Source: Euborellia annulipes
Lineage: Eukaryota > Arthropoda > Insecta > Dermaptera > Anisolabididae
Assembly (NCBI GenBank): GCA_023213315.1
Contig: JAKCPI010006237.1
Coordinates: forward strand, 32,608 to 96,607
DNA length: 64,000 bases
Direction of reading: 5' to 3'
Shown piece by piece: positions 35,484 through 47,300 of this stretch; position 1 is the stretch's first letter; every line of letters begins with the position of its first letter. The notes below the pieces were generated by a model. The model saw only the letters and a list, made by a program, of their open reading frames with translations, was not told the origin of the DNA and made no database searches. The position numbers and the translations under genes are program-made.

Positions 35484-36300
35484 TTTACTTTCTCTTACCT
35501 CTATATATGTTAATATATATAGAGATAAAGTATTGGATTCATGTCAAATATTTTTGATGCAAATAGGGTCCCGTGAATCCATAAAAGTGGTTTTCGGAAC
35601 ATGGTCTGTCTGTCTGTGTGTGTGTGTGTGTGTTCAATTTAAAGCGTGAAGGAATTGTGCTATGAGGCTGAAATTTTATATTTAAGTTAGACACCCTCCT
35701 GGATCGTGAAAAAAGGCTTTTAAACAAATTCGGCCAAAAAGTACTAGTACTTTACTGATGTACTTTTTTAGTTTTTTTCGATTCCCTCAAAATTCGCTCT
35801 AACGATTTTGATTAAAATTCAAAAATCAATTATTTTTTAAATGCTCTTTCAAATGTATATTCTCGTTTTGCCCTCAAATTTGTTTGACACACACTTTAAA
35901 CTTGTACTTCATAGGAAAGATAGGAGAAATGGTTGCCATAGTAACAAAATATAACTATTTTCCCATGTTTATAAATTTTGTCAAGCCCCCGAGTCTGGCG
36001 TAGTAGGTAGCGTGCCTACCTCCTATACCAAACGTCGCGGGTTCGGACCCAGGCAGTCCGATGATTTTATTTAAGCCATTTGGATACCAGATGGCTTAAA
36101 TAGAAATGCCTGACCCCACAATATATATATTACTTACAACGGTTATCGTCTAAAGTCTTAAATGGCCTGAATTGCCGAAAAGACTGTGTGAATGTGTGTG
36201 TGAGTGTGAGTGTGAATGAGAAAAAAGTGTGAATGTTTAAAAAAAAAAAAAAAAATTTTGTCAAAATTCTCTATAGAAAATTTTTAAAAATTAGGCATTG
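35484..36300 (-). repeat. Family A repeat, reverse orientation, SINE-interrupted
   Basis: It begins with the 3' hairpin (TACTTTCTCTTACC) and continues to the TTTATAAATTTTG boundary, where a SINE has landed. No 5' hairpin follows. Confidence 0.75.
35985..36250 (+). mobile_element. tRNA-derived SINE, full length
   Basis: It has box B GGTTCGGACCC, the standard body and poly-A. AAATTTTGTCA flanks both sides as a target duplication. Confidence 0.8.
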
Positions 36301-37765
36301 AAATCTTTGAGTTTGATAATATTTTTCACGTCTCAGGATAGTTTATATCCTCAGGAAAAGAATTTCAAGAAAATGATTTCTTAAATTATAATTTAAGATT
36401 TGAGCTTAAAGGGCCCCGGGGATATAGCCCGGGGGGGGGGGGGGGGGGAGTCCTGTCCCCTCCTGTCTGCGGCCCTGTATACATAAATTATTTTATAATA
36501 CACTAGCTTATACGATGGGGCAAGTTTGAGATACAAAATTGTTTTTGAAAAGTAGAAAGAAAAAAAAAAATTTTTTTGTATTTCAAACTTGGTGCATTAT
36601 AAAAGCTGATTGCATTGCTTTGTACTTTATACAAATAATTTAAGTATAATATACACCAACTGACAAGTCCGCAATATGACTAAATGCTTGTTGAGCTCAT
36701 ACTCTCGATAAATGGACTGATGATGGCGTTATTTCATTAAAGCCGAAACTGTTTCCTCAACAGAGAGTTTCATTTCATGGAGACTAACTTCCTGGCTGCC
36801 TGCTCCTTTTCACCTCTTATTGTATAATAATTATAACAACTTGATATTCTTTAAAATTTATTCAGGAAAAGGTTTCCCCCTCTCCATGAGAAAGAAACCT
36901 TATCTGGCTACGAGCCTAACTAGTAATTTTAGATATTTCCCGAGCAGGTGTGCAATCAAAATTCACCTCCCTCAGTAATAAAACTATATTTACTGAACAA
37001 ATTTATGTGGTAAGTTTTAATTAATTTAATGTTTTGGTTGGCTTATAAGTGTAGTTCAAGTTCAAGCATTAAATAATTAATTTTTATTTTATACCAGTTA
37101 TTTAATTTCTTTTCCCTTTTATATTAAAAAAAAAACTTTTTATAGTTTTTGATTTGTGATCTAAGAGATCATCACTTCCCATCCTGAAAGACAAAAATTA
37201 TTTAAATTATATTGGCTAACAACTAATTTAAATAAATATGGATGGGAGTCTAAATAGAAAAAAATTTAATTAGTATATTTTTTCATCAGTAAAATATTTT
37301 ATCCTATTTAATATAAAAGTATTGGAGTAGAAGAGTGTCTAAATTCAGACCCAATCGTTTTCTTTAAGTTTTGGCAAAGTGTATGGTTTTGTATCTCCCA
37401 TATCAAAGTTCAAACGGAAATTTGCTTGTTAACATTTCTGATAATCGTTATATCTCGAAGATCTATTTATAGATATGCAAGTTAAATGTATTTCATCATT
37501 AATTACATCATTTTTCTCAAATTGCAATACGATTAATTACGAAAAATTAAATTATATATTTTTTTTTAAATTGAATTTTAACACACATAATATAGCTATA
37601 ATTAAAAGGAACAAAATTAGATTTAAAATTTGGTTAATTTTCATATTTTGAAATTGTTAATATTTCTTTTACAACGGTCACCTAAACGTCATGTTTATTT
37701 TCAAAATAGAGAGTTTTAAGTCGAAAAAATATGAATGATATTTTTTGTCTAATGCGTCCCGAAGC
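36301..37765. other. P450 cluster upstream region, no gene seen
   Basis: At 36717-36753 CTGATGA, a weak stem II and GAAACTGTT form a poor hammerhead-like match. A G run lies at 36430-36449. The last 700 bp is AT-rich without repeats recognised. Confidence 0.4.
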
Positions 37766-37844
37766 TTATGCAATCTCTAATGTTATTATAAATTACGTCA
37801 GACGCGCACCGAGCAGCTCAGTTGGGAGAGAGGCGTGTTCAAGG
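37766..37844 (+). promoter_or_regulatory. P450 gene 1 core promoter and leader
   Basis: TTATGCAAT (37766-37774), TATAAA (37787) and an initiator GCTCAGTTG with predicted start at A37820 are in the same order in all four genes. The spacing TATA-to-start is 33 nt and start-to-ATG is 25 nt. The leader has GTG where genes 2-4 have an upstream ATG. Confidence 0.6.
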
Positions 37845-39741
37845 ATGTATCTCATATATGAAGCAAGTCTCATTCTCCTCGGCATTGTACTTATAATTTA
37901 TTCATATTTTAAATATGCGTATACATACTTCGAGAAAAGAAGTATACCATTTTTGGAACCGACTTTTCCGTTTGGAAATTTTGGACCTTTAGCTTTTGGT
38001 AAAAAGTCATTGGCAGATTTAGTGAAAGAATTTTATGAATACATTCCCGATGTGCCAGTAATTGGAACATTTAATTTCTCAAATCCAACACTTTTAATAA
38101 GAGACCCTGAATTGATCAAGCAGTGTTTAGTGAAGGATTTTTCAAGTTTTCACGATCGCCAGCCTCCAATCAATGAAGAAATTAATCCATTATTTGGACA
38201 TTTATTTTTCTTAACAGGAATGAAATGGAGAAATGTAAGAGCCAAATTATCACCAACTTTTACCTCGGGAAAAATGAAATTTATGTTCGAGACTGTAAGA
38301 GGACGAACAGAAGAATTTATTGAATATTTGAAAAACAATTCAACAGAAAATATTGATGTTGAAGGCAATTGGGCAAAACTAACGACAGATATTATTGCAG
38401 CTTGTGCTTTTGGAATTGATTGTAATTCTTTGGAAAATCCTCAGAATGAGTTTCGAAAATATGGAGATATGTCTATGGCATCTTCATTGAGATTAACGCT
38501 TGGAATGATTTTTATAAACAGTACCAAATTTATGGCGAAATTAATAAGATGGCCTTTAATAGAAAATAATGTCACAGAATATTTTATTAATATGGTGAGG
38601 GAAACTATCAATTACAGAGAGAAAAATAATATTATGAAAAAAGATTTCATGCAATTGTTAATTGAATTGAAAAACAATAAAAAAGTGTTATTAGATAATG
38701 AAGAAGAAAATTCAGACGATTATTTGAAATATGATGATGGAAAATCGTTGTCTGAAGTGCAATGTGCAGCTCAGGCATTCGTGTTCTTTTTGGCAGGATT
38801 TGGAACTACCTCTAGTACCCTGAATTTTTGTGTTTATGAATTAGTCCAAAATCCTGCTATTCAAATTCGCTTACAAGAAGAAATTGATAAAGTAATTGAA
38901 GAATATGGGTCATTTTCTTACGAAAGCATTAACAAAATGCCATATTTAGAACAAGTGATTAAGGGTAAGTAACAGAATAAATAATTTTAGTTTAATATTT
39001 TATGAGATTGATTTTGATAGTATTTATTTATTTTTTTTAGAAACTCTTCGAAAATATCCACCGGTACCTTGGTTAAATCGCGTTATAACAAAACCCGTAG
39101 ATCTCATTTGGAATGAAAAAGGAGAAACTATTCATTTGGATGAAGATTTCAAGGTAATGATTTCTGTTTACGGCCTTCATCATGATCGTAAATATTTTCC
39201 AAACCCTGAAAATTTCGAACCGGAACGATTTTCTGAAGAAAATAAGAATTCTTTTCCTCACTATGCGTATCTTCCATTTGGCGAAGGACCCCGAAATTGC
39301 ATTGGTAAATCAACTTTTATTATTTTGTCATGGTAGTGGCAACTATTTCATTTCTTTGATATTGATATTTAAATGGCATATCTTTTCAAATCAACTGGCT
39401 AATTTCGATAGCAGAGATAAAAAAATTTATAATAATCGATTAAAGCCCTTTCTGATTGCTTAACCATGGTGCCATACAAGTATAAGAAAATTTATGTTGT
39501 CATTTCCAAGATGATTTAGTAAATTAAAATAAAAAAAATTCTAATAAAAATTTTACTTCTAGGTGCCCGTTTTGGAATGATGCAAACAAAAGTTGCATTA
39601 GCGATGTTGTTATTTAATTTTAATATAGAAATGAGTGATAAAACGAAATTAAATATAAAAATTCATACAGGCAAACCTCTGCTTGCCTTCAAAGACAAAG
39701 TAATTGTAAATTATGTGAAAAGGAATGTTAATTGTACTTAG
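37845..39741 (+). CDS. Cytochrome P450, CYP6-like (gene 1 of 4)
   Basis: This is a heme-thiolate monooxygenase, probably anchored in the ER by the N-terminal hydrophobic segment (residues ~3-20). Exons are 37845-38964, 39041-39304 and 39563-39741, giving 520 aa, normal for CYP6. Motifs: WRNVR helix C (W128), I-helix AGFGTTS (317-323), ETLR with Glu374 spanning intron 1, PERF, and heme motif FGEGPRNCIG with Cys460. The start was chosen by alignment with the other three genes; the frame stays open upstream to another ATG at 37731 but that part is not conserved. It is the only one of the four with Arg in the heme motif. Gly320 replaces the usual Asp/Glu. Introns are short (76 and 258 bp). Substrate unknown. 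Confidence 0.93.
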
Positions 39742-39808
39742 AAATGATAATTGAGGAGAGAGAGACAATGGCTGATACAATTGTTATATTTTTCAAAAAA
39801 TATTTAAC

Positions 39809-39814
39809 AATAAA
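39809..39814 (+). terminator. Poly(A) signal, P450 gene 1
   Basis: AATAAA 68 nt after the stop codon. Confidence 0.55.
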
Positions 39815-40192
39815 ACTATTGATTTTAAAGTGAAAAAATTTTTATCTTATAAACTCCTTTAGGCATAAAAAAACGCGTTCTTGAAAAAAGAATTGGAATT
39901 ATCTCATTATCATAATATCTCAAGTTTCTTGATAGATAACCCATATACATGTAATTCTTGTTTAAAATCATTTTATCATCTTATTTTCAAAATATTTATA
40001 ATTTTTTATTAAATAATTTATTCAAAGTGCTATTTATTGTAAGGTAAAATAATTTTTTATTAAATTTTTAAGAAACCCTTCTATTTAATCGTATGTTTAT
40101 TTTCAATCAAGGTGTTTGACCTCGAAAAGGTAAAAATTAAATTTTTTTTGAAGAGATTGCATAAGCCTCAAGAAATCGGAATCTCTTGAGGG

Positions 40193-40269
40193 TGATGCAA
40201 TCGTTTATTTTGTTATATACTACATCAGACGGTTATCGAAAACCAGTTGAGAGAGAGGCATGGTCAAGG
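40193..40269 (+). promoter_or_regulatory. P450 gene 2 core promoter and leader
   Basis: TGATGCAAT (40193-40201), TATATA (40214) and initiator ACCAGTTG with start at A40245 (31 nt after TATA, 25 nt before ATG). Confidence 0.6.
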
Positions 40270-40337
40270 ATGGATCTCATATACAATGCAAGTTTCATTC
40301 TTCTTGGCATTGTACTTATAATTTATTCATATTTTAA
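40260..40337 (+). promoter_or_regulatory. Overlapping upstream ORF, P450 gene 2
   Basis: An ATG in the context GGCATGG precedes the main ATG by 10 nt in another frame. It reads 25 codons (MVKDGSHIQ...) into the coding region before TAA. Scanning ribosomes that start here would miss the P450 frame, so it should dampen translation. Confidence 0.5.
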
Positions 40338-42665
40338 ATATGCGTATACATACTTCGAGAAGAGAAATATACCATTTCTGGAACCGACTTTTCCGTTTGG
40401 AAATTTTGGGCCTTTAGCCTTTCGCACGAAGTCTTTTGCAAATTTAGTGAAAGAATTTTATGATTACATTCCCGATGTACCGGTTATTGGATACTTCAAT
40501 TTCTATACCCCAATGCTTTTACTAAGAGACCCTGAATTGATCAAACAGTGTTTAGTGAAGGATTTTTCAAGTTTTCATGATCGCCAACCCCCAATAGACG
40601 AAGAGCGGACTCCATTATTTGGACATTTATTTTTCTTAACAGGAATGAAATGGAGAAATGTAAGAGCCAAATTATCGCCAACGTTTACTTCGGGAAAAAT
40701 GAAATTTATGTTCGAGACTCTAAAATTAAAAACAGAAACTTTTGTTCAATTTTTAAAAAATAATTCTAGTGAAAATATCGACGTTGAAGACAATTGGACA
40801 AAATTAACGGTAGATATTATTGCAGCTTGTGCTTTTGGAATTGATTGCAATTCTTTAGAAAATCCCGACAATGAGTTTCGGAAATATGGAATTGAGTCTA
40901 TGGGACCCTCGGTGAGATTAACTCTTGGTATGATTTTTATTAACAGTTCCAGATTTTTAGCGAAATTAGTAAGGTGGTCTTTAATAGAAAATTACATCAC
41001 CGATTATTTTATTAATATGGTGAAAGATACTATCAAATACAGGGAGAAAAACAATATTATGAAAAAAGATTTCATGCAATTCTTGATAGAATTGAAAAAC
41101 AATAAAAAAGTGTTATTAGATAATGAAGAAGAAAATCCAGCCGATTATTTGAATTATGATGATGGAAAATCGTTAACTGAAGTGCAATGTGCAGCTCAGG
41201 CCTATGTGTTCTTTTTAGGAGGATTTGGAACTACTTCCAGTACCTTGACTTTTTGTGTTTATGAATTAGTCCAAAATACCGCAATTCAAATTCGATTACA
41301 AGAAGAAATCGATAAAGTAATCGAAGAATATGGGTCATTTTCTTATGAGAGTATTAACAAAATGACCTACTTGGAACAAGTAATTAAGGGTGAGTAAAAG
41401 AAGAAATAATTATTTCTAAACCACAAAAATATTTTTCTTTAAATTTCCATCCATATAAATAAATTTAATTGTTGCTTGTAGTTGTGGCTATGATGTGATT
41501 ATAACGAAGGTATGGATGTTTAACTCTGATCTAGGGCAGGAAGGATATAATTTTGTATGAAGCAAATAAATTTTATTAGTGAGAAATCCTGGTTCAAACA
41601 CATATGTGTTTTACAATATGTGTATAATTTCCAATAACTAAAGATGTTCCAATAAATTTAGGTCGAAACGTCTTATTCTGGTTAACTCCTATTTGACTGA
41701 TATCTCCATCCCTTCGTTATAAATTTAATTATAACCATAATAAATAAACATTCCAAATTATTAATGAAATGAACATTTTTTATATATTATGCCTTATTAT
41801 TAAGGTATCGACATCAAGGGCCATTGGCGAATATTTTAAAAATAATATGTTATGTATGATGAAATATTAGAAAAAATTATGTTTATTAAAACTTGTGGTT
41901 TGTATAATTATTAATATTGAAGGATGTAATTATATACTACTTTTTGTATTATTTATATTAATACTAATAATAACGCATTTTGTAATACGAGTATTTATAT
42001 TTTTAATAAATAATTAATACAAAATGTGGTCTATAATTAAAAACTTCTATAATAATAAACTTTTTTAAAATAAATTCAAGAGATTTGCTAATTTGTTTTT
42101 ATGGATGTTGGTTCTTAGATGAAAAATTTAATATCAAAACGAATTTATTTTTACAGAAACACTTCGCAAATATCCTCCACTTCCTTGGTTGAATCGCATG
42201 GTAACAAAACCGGTGGACCTCATTTGGAATGAGAGGGGAGATCCTATTCATTTGGATAAAGATTTCAAGGTCATGATTTCCGTTTATGGCCTTCATCATG
42301 ATGCAAAATATTTTCCAAACCCTGAAAGATTCGATCCAGAACGATTTTCTGAAGAAAATAAGAATTCTTTCCCTCACTTTGCATATATTCCATTTGGGGA
42401 AGGACCTCATAATTGCATTGGTATGCTAATTATTTTCAATTAACAAAGAATAAAAAGATTTTAATAGAAATTTTATATTCTTCTAGGTGCCCGTTTTGGA
42501 ATGATGCAGACTAAAGTTGCATTAGCAATGCTATTATATAATTTTAACGTAGAAATGAGTGATAAAACGAAATTAAATTTAAAATTACATCCAGGCAAAC
42601 CGATTCTTGCTTTCAAAGATAAAGTAGTTGTAAATTATGTTAAAAGGAATGTTAATTCTAATTAA
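40270..42665 (+). CDS. Cytochrome P450, CYP6-like (gene 2 of 4)
   Basis: Exons 40270-41389, 42157-42420 and 42487-42665 encode 520 aa, with exon lengths identical to gene 1, its closest relative here. Motifs: N-terminal anchor, proline-rich PFLEPTFPFGNFGP hinge, WRNVR (W128), I-helix GGFGTTS (317-323), ETLR (Glu374), FDPERF, and FGEGPHNCIG with Cys460. His replaces the usual heme-propionate-contacting Arg, and Gly replaces the I-helix acid. Intron 1 is 767 bp and contains a decayed hammerhead-like remnant near 41640-41690. A 106-bp tract (40571-40676) is identical to gene 3, which suggests gene conversion. Tandem placement behind gene 1 on the same strand indicates local duplication. Likely ER monooxygenase; substrate unknown. 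Confidence 0.93.
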
Positions 42666-43924
42666 AGCAGCACCTACTTATTATCAAGAAGACAAAATAT
42701 TTAATAGTAAGAAATGTATACTGTATTTTTTAAGCTTCTGGACCCTGATGGGACTTGGGTTTTTATAATAAACAAATGATTTGCATTTTTTTAAATAAAT
42801 TGATAAGATACAGGAAAAATCTTAATCTGAAGTATTTAAAAATAAAATTTGTTAATAAACATAAAAAAATAGAGAAATCAGCGTTGCGATATTCAGTCTG
42901 AAGAGGACTGGCATATGAGTAATACAGGTTGAAAACGAATTACGTAATAATAATAATATCTTATCATATTATTTGAAAATAAATGGGGAGAAGAGGCTAA
43001 GTGAAATTTTTGATAAGGGGAAGGTGTATCCGAAGGCACTCGTAGCCTTTTGGTTACCTCTGTCCATTTCCTTTCAAATAATCATCATAACCATCACTTG
43101 ATCAACTTTTTTCATAGCCTAATAGGCCCTATGCTTCTAAAATTGTTTTCATTATTATTTATTTAAAATTCATTAATACTTGGTCGGTAACTTCTAATCT
43201 TCGAATGACAACATCTTGTTCATTCGAAGATTATTATTTATTCTATAAATATGCTTTCGTAGATAAGAGATAAAGATAAAATAAAGGTTCGGATTAAGCC
43301 GAGCGCACAACTTTGCCCACCCACTATTCAAGAAAAATATAGCCCCCACCTACCCCCCTAGAGCCCCTCCTAATTGCGCGATGTTTTACAGTATGTAAAT
43401 TTTTATAAGATTATCAGAGCACTCCCTAAATAAATTTACTTATCAAAATCTATATAATTTTTATTTAAATGAACACGCCTTTATTTATGAGTGGTAACCC
43501 ATATTAAACAAAAATCCTTATAAAAATCTCCTAAATTAAAAGAATGATGGAAGCCAGATGAATAAAAAAATATTTGTTTTATTTATTTAATATTAAATTT
43601 CAACGTTTCGGATTCTTCTTGCTCTCTTCATCATGTTTGCACTCTATCATGGTATAGAGTGTAAATTGAAAAATATACACGCTTAAATATCTGACTTTTG
43701 TATTGATGAAGCAATAGGACTCGAATTTTGATAATTAATAATAAAAAAATGTTTCCGTTTCTTTTAAATTCAACTGGTTGCCCTCAATTTATTCTAAGAA
43801 ATGGAATTCAGGAGCCCATTGATATTTTTGCTATCTCAAGATATTTAGACTTAGCTTTTTATCAAACTAATTAGTAGCCAATATAATTTGAATAAATTTT
43901 TGTCAGGGAAGAAATAAATCTTTG

Positions 43925-44105
43925 AACAAGGAGCGAGGCTTCTTGTTTGAACCAACTTCAGAGCTGGCAAAAAATCTATAAGTGGATTTTATACATCTTG
44001 TAAACTTCCAAAGATATATAAAATCCACCATTGCACACTTATAGATTTTTTGCCAGCTCTGAAGATGATTCAAACAAGGAATCGAAACATCAGCTGTGCA
44101 AATAA
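43925..44105. repeat. Foldback with hammerhead-like motifs
   Basis: CAGAGCTGGCAAAAAATC and GATTTTTTGCCAGCTCTG are perfect inverted arms around about 60 bp. The right-arm core is nearly complete; the left-arm core (from 43961 leftwards) has lost GAAAC. Confidence 0.6.
44059..44091 (+). ncRNA. Hammerhead-like motif, near complete
   Basis: CTGAAGA, one T, stem II GATTC/GAATC with a 7-nt loop, then GAAACATC. Stem I pairs CAGCT with AGCTG. The A in ACATC breaks the C-G pair of the residual stem III, so it is probably inactive. Confidence 0.35.
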
Positions 44106-44260
44106 AAAAAATTAATATAGATAAAACTATAGCTGCATTCTCATTTGGTGCTATTCTATTAAAATGTATATTTTAATTGGTGATTAATTAAGTGGAATTG
44201 ATGATGTTACTTTGTTGAATATATTTATTTAATAAGATTAGTTTTGATCCCACGAGTCTG

Positions 44261-44335
44261 TTATGTAATACGAATCTATATATATTACGTCAGTGTTTCT
44301 CGCTTAATTCAGTTGAATGAGAGCCATGGTCAAGG
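44261..44335 (+). promoter_or_regulatory. P450 gene 3 core promoter and leader
   Basis: TTATGTAAT (44261-44269), TATATATA (44277-44284), initiator ATTCAGTTG with start at A44311, 25 nt before the ATG. Confidence 0.6.
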
Positions 44336-44352
44336 ATGGATCTTGTATATAA
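44326..44352 (+). promoter_or_regulatory. Overlapping upstream ORF, P450 gene 3
   Basis: GAGCCATGG is a strong start context. The frame reads MVKDGSCI then TAA, crossing the main ATG out of frame. Confidence 0.5.
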
Positions 44353-47300
44353 TGTGATTCTCGCTCTGCTCGGTTTCTTTCTAATCATCTATTTATATTT
44401 TAAATATGAGTACAGTTATTTTGAAAAACGGCAAGTACCATATGCGGAGCCGACTTTTCCCTTTGGCAATTTCGGAGAATTAATAATTCGGACAAAATCA
44501 TTTCCTGAAGTAATGAAATTTTATTATGATAAAATTGACGCTCCAGCAAGCGGTTTATTTATTTTCTCAAATCCAATATTTTTAATAAGAGAGCCAGAAT
44601 TGATAAAACAATGTTTAGTTAAGGATTTTTCATGTTTTCATGATCGCCAACCCCCAATAGACGAAGAGCGGACTCCATTATTTGGACATTTATTTTTCTT
44701 AACAGGAATGAAATGGAGAAATGTAAGAGCCAAATTATCCCCAACATTCACATCTGGCAAAATGAAATTCATGTTTGACACCTTAAAAGATCGAACAGAA
44801 AAATTTATTGAATATTTACAAAATAATTCTACCGAAAATATTGATGTTGAAGACAATTGGGCAAAACTAACGACAGATATTATAGCAGCCTGTGCTTTTG
44901 GAATTGATTGTAATTCTTTGGAAAATCCAAATAACGAATTTCGAAAATTTGGATTGAAATCAATGGAACCTTCATTGAGATTAACTCTTGGTATGATGCT
45001 TCTAAATAGTGGAAAAATTTTATCGAAATTGGTGAGATGGCCATTATTGGAACGTGATATCTCGGATTATTTTATTGAAATAGTTAAAGATACCATGAAC
45101 TATAGAGAGAAGAATAATATTATAAAAAAAGATTTTTTGCAATTATTGATAGATTTAAAAAATAATAAAATAGAAAAAGATGAAGAAATCACAGATGATT
45201 ATTTAAAATATGATGATGGAAAATCGTTGACCGAATTGCAATGTGCAGCACAAGCGTATGTGTTCTTTTTAGGAGGATTTGGAACCACTTCGAGTACTTT
45301 GAGTTTTGCAGTTTATGAATTAGTTAAAAATCCAGAAATTCAAACTCGCCTTCAAAAAGAGATTGATAACATTTACGAGGATTATGGCACGTTTTCTTAT
45401 GAGAGCATCAACAAAATGACATATTTAGATCAAGTGATAAAGGGTGAGTAAATAGAAAAAACTCATTTCTAATAATCTCAATAAGTTTTGTTAAAGAACA
45501 ACTCCAGGCCTGCCCTCGGGGCTTGGTGTAGAGGTTAGCGTGCTAACCTCATATACCAAACGTCGCGGGTTCGGACCCCAGGCAGTGCGATGATTTTATT
45601 TAGGCCAATTGGATATCAAATGGCTTAAATAAGAATGCCTGGACCCCATATATGTATATTAAATCAATAACGGTTATCGTAAAGGTCTTATATGGCCTGA
45701 GTAGCCGAAAAGACAGCGTGAATGTGTGTGGGTGTGAGTGTGAATGAGAAAAAAGTGTGAATGTTTAAAAAAAAAACTCCAAGCCTAAGGATAATATTAG
45801 ATAGAGGTTATGAAACTAGATAATTCTCTTATGGCATCTCAAAATTAGAGATATAAGAATCAGTTTTGATATTATTAAAATTATCACTACTATTTTTACG
45901 GTGTCTAAAGTTCATTTGGATCTCTTAAAATTTAAAAATAATTAAATTTAAAAAATTCAAGCGATCGTTAACTATTTTGAGATTTTTTATAAATATTTAT
46001 TCTATAACTTATGATTCTGTATTTTATCTCTCTTCGAGAACATTATTTTATTTTATTTATTATCCCAAGTCCTGTTTGCTTATTCATACCATCTATTTTT
46101 AAAAATATATGTTTTTTAGGGGGAAAGAAGAATCAATTAGTAATTTTTGTTAAATTTAAATAATTTAATAAAAATGATTAAATATTCTAAGTTAAGAATT
46201 ATTTTTTTAAGTCTATAGTCAGGGTCACAGACAGACTTGACGGGCCCCGGGACTACTTAATAATACGCCCCACCCTTAAAGTTTTTTTTAATATGTGAAA
46301 GGCTATTGAGGCCTTCATGCCAACAATTTTTTACACAGTTTTTGACAAAATTTTTGAAACAGTTATACATAACTTACAATATTTATTTAAATAAATAAAA
46401 AGTTATTTAAAAATTTTTCAAAATTTCCTAAAGATAGTCTTACCATATTTTATTGAGGCCAGATCCGGACAGACAACTTCCGGGGGGATCTGGGGGTATG
46501 GAAAATTTTTTGAAAATTAGACACTGAAATCTGCGTTTTTAGCTATCCTGAGAGGTGAAAAATATTATCGAACTTGCTTTGAGCTTAAAGGGCCCGGGCC
46601 CCTTCAGTAAAAAAATTTACAAAAAATGATTTTTTTTTTAATTAAAATTTTAAGATTTGAGCTTAAAGGGCCCGGGCCCCTTCAAACAAAAAATTTGATT
46701 CCACCCCTCTCAATTTAGTTTTTCATTTTTATTTTTTATTTCAATTCCTTTCATTATTTCTATTTTAGTCTCTATTGATTGAAAAATGTCCTTCATATAA
46801 TAGTTGTTATGAATATTTCAAAGAATGAAAATTGAAAATTTAATTGGTGTTTGTCTCCAAAGTTTCCTTTGATCTTCATATAAAATTTTTTTTATTTATT
46901 TAACAATTTGTAAGTATATTTAATTGTTGGTTGGCGAAACGTCCCATGGCAAATAAACATATTCACAAATTTGTTAAATATATCTATGACTACTCAAGTC
47001 CGAATCGATGTATTTTATTGAATATTTATACAGTATATCTAATTCGAATATTCAATGTATACTCTAGATCTCAAAATTATTTAACTAAATTCAAATAAAA
47101 TGTTTAAATACGGTATATATAGAAGATCTAGTCCAGGAAAAATAGGGTATAAAATAGAGAAAATTTCCAAAAAATTGAAAACTACAGTAAGCCTACTACA
47201 AAACAAATCGAGGTCGGATAATGGGCTTAAGGGGAGAAAAAACAATGACAAAGAATGACAATATTTTTTGAGTGGGGTCCACCTCAAAAACAACATCAAC

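Larger units (their letters stand above)
42666..44260. other. Spacer between P450 genes 2 and 3
   Basis: An AATAAA at 42767-42772 is the likely poly(A) signal of gene 2. A weak hammerhead-like core is at 43602-43634 (-). A foldback occupies 43925-44105. Nothing else supported. Confidence 0.5.

Noticed and set aside
37731..37844. N-terminal extension of P450 gene 1
   Set aside because: Open frame upstream crosses the predicted TATA box and initiator and is not conserved in the other three genes; ATG at 37845 aligns with theirs.
38150..38368. Antisense frames within P450 exons (also 44638-44856, 42099-42410, 53419-53607)
   Set aside because: Shadows of conserved coding sequence on the opposite strand.
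42735..42760. CCCTGATGGGACTTGGG as ribozyme core
   Set aside because: No second core half follows.
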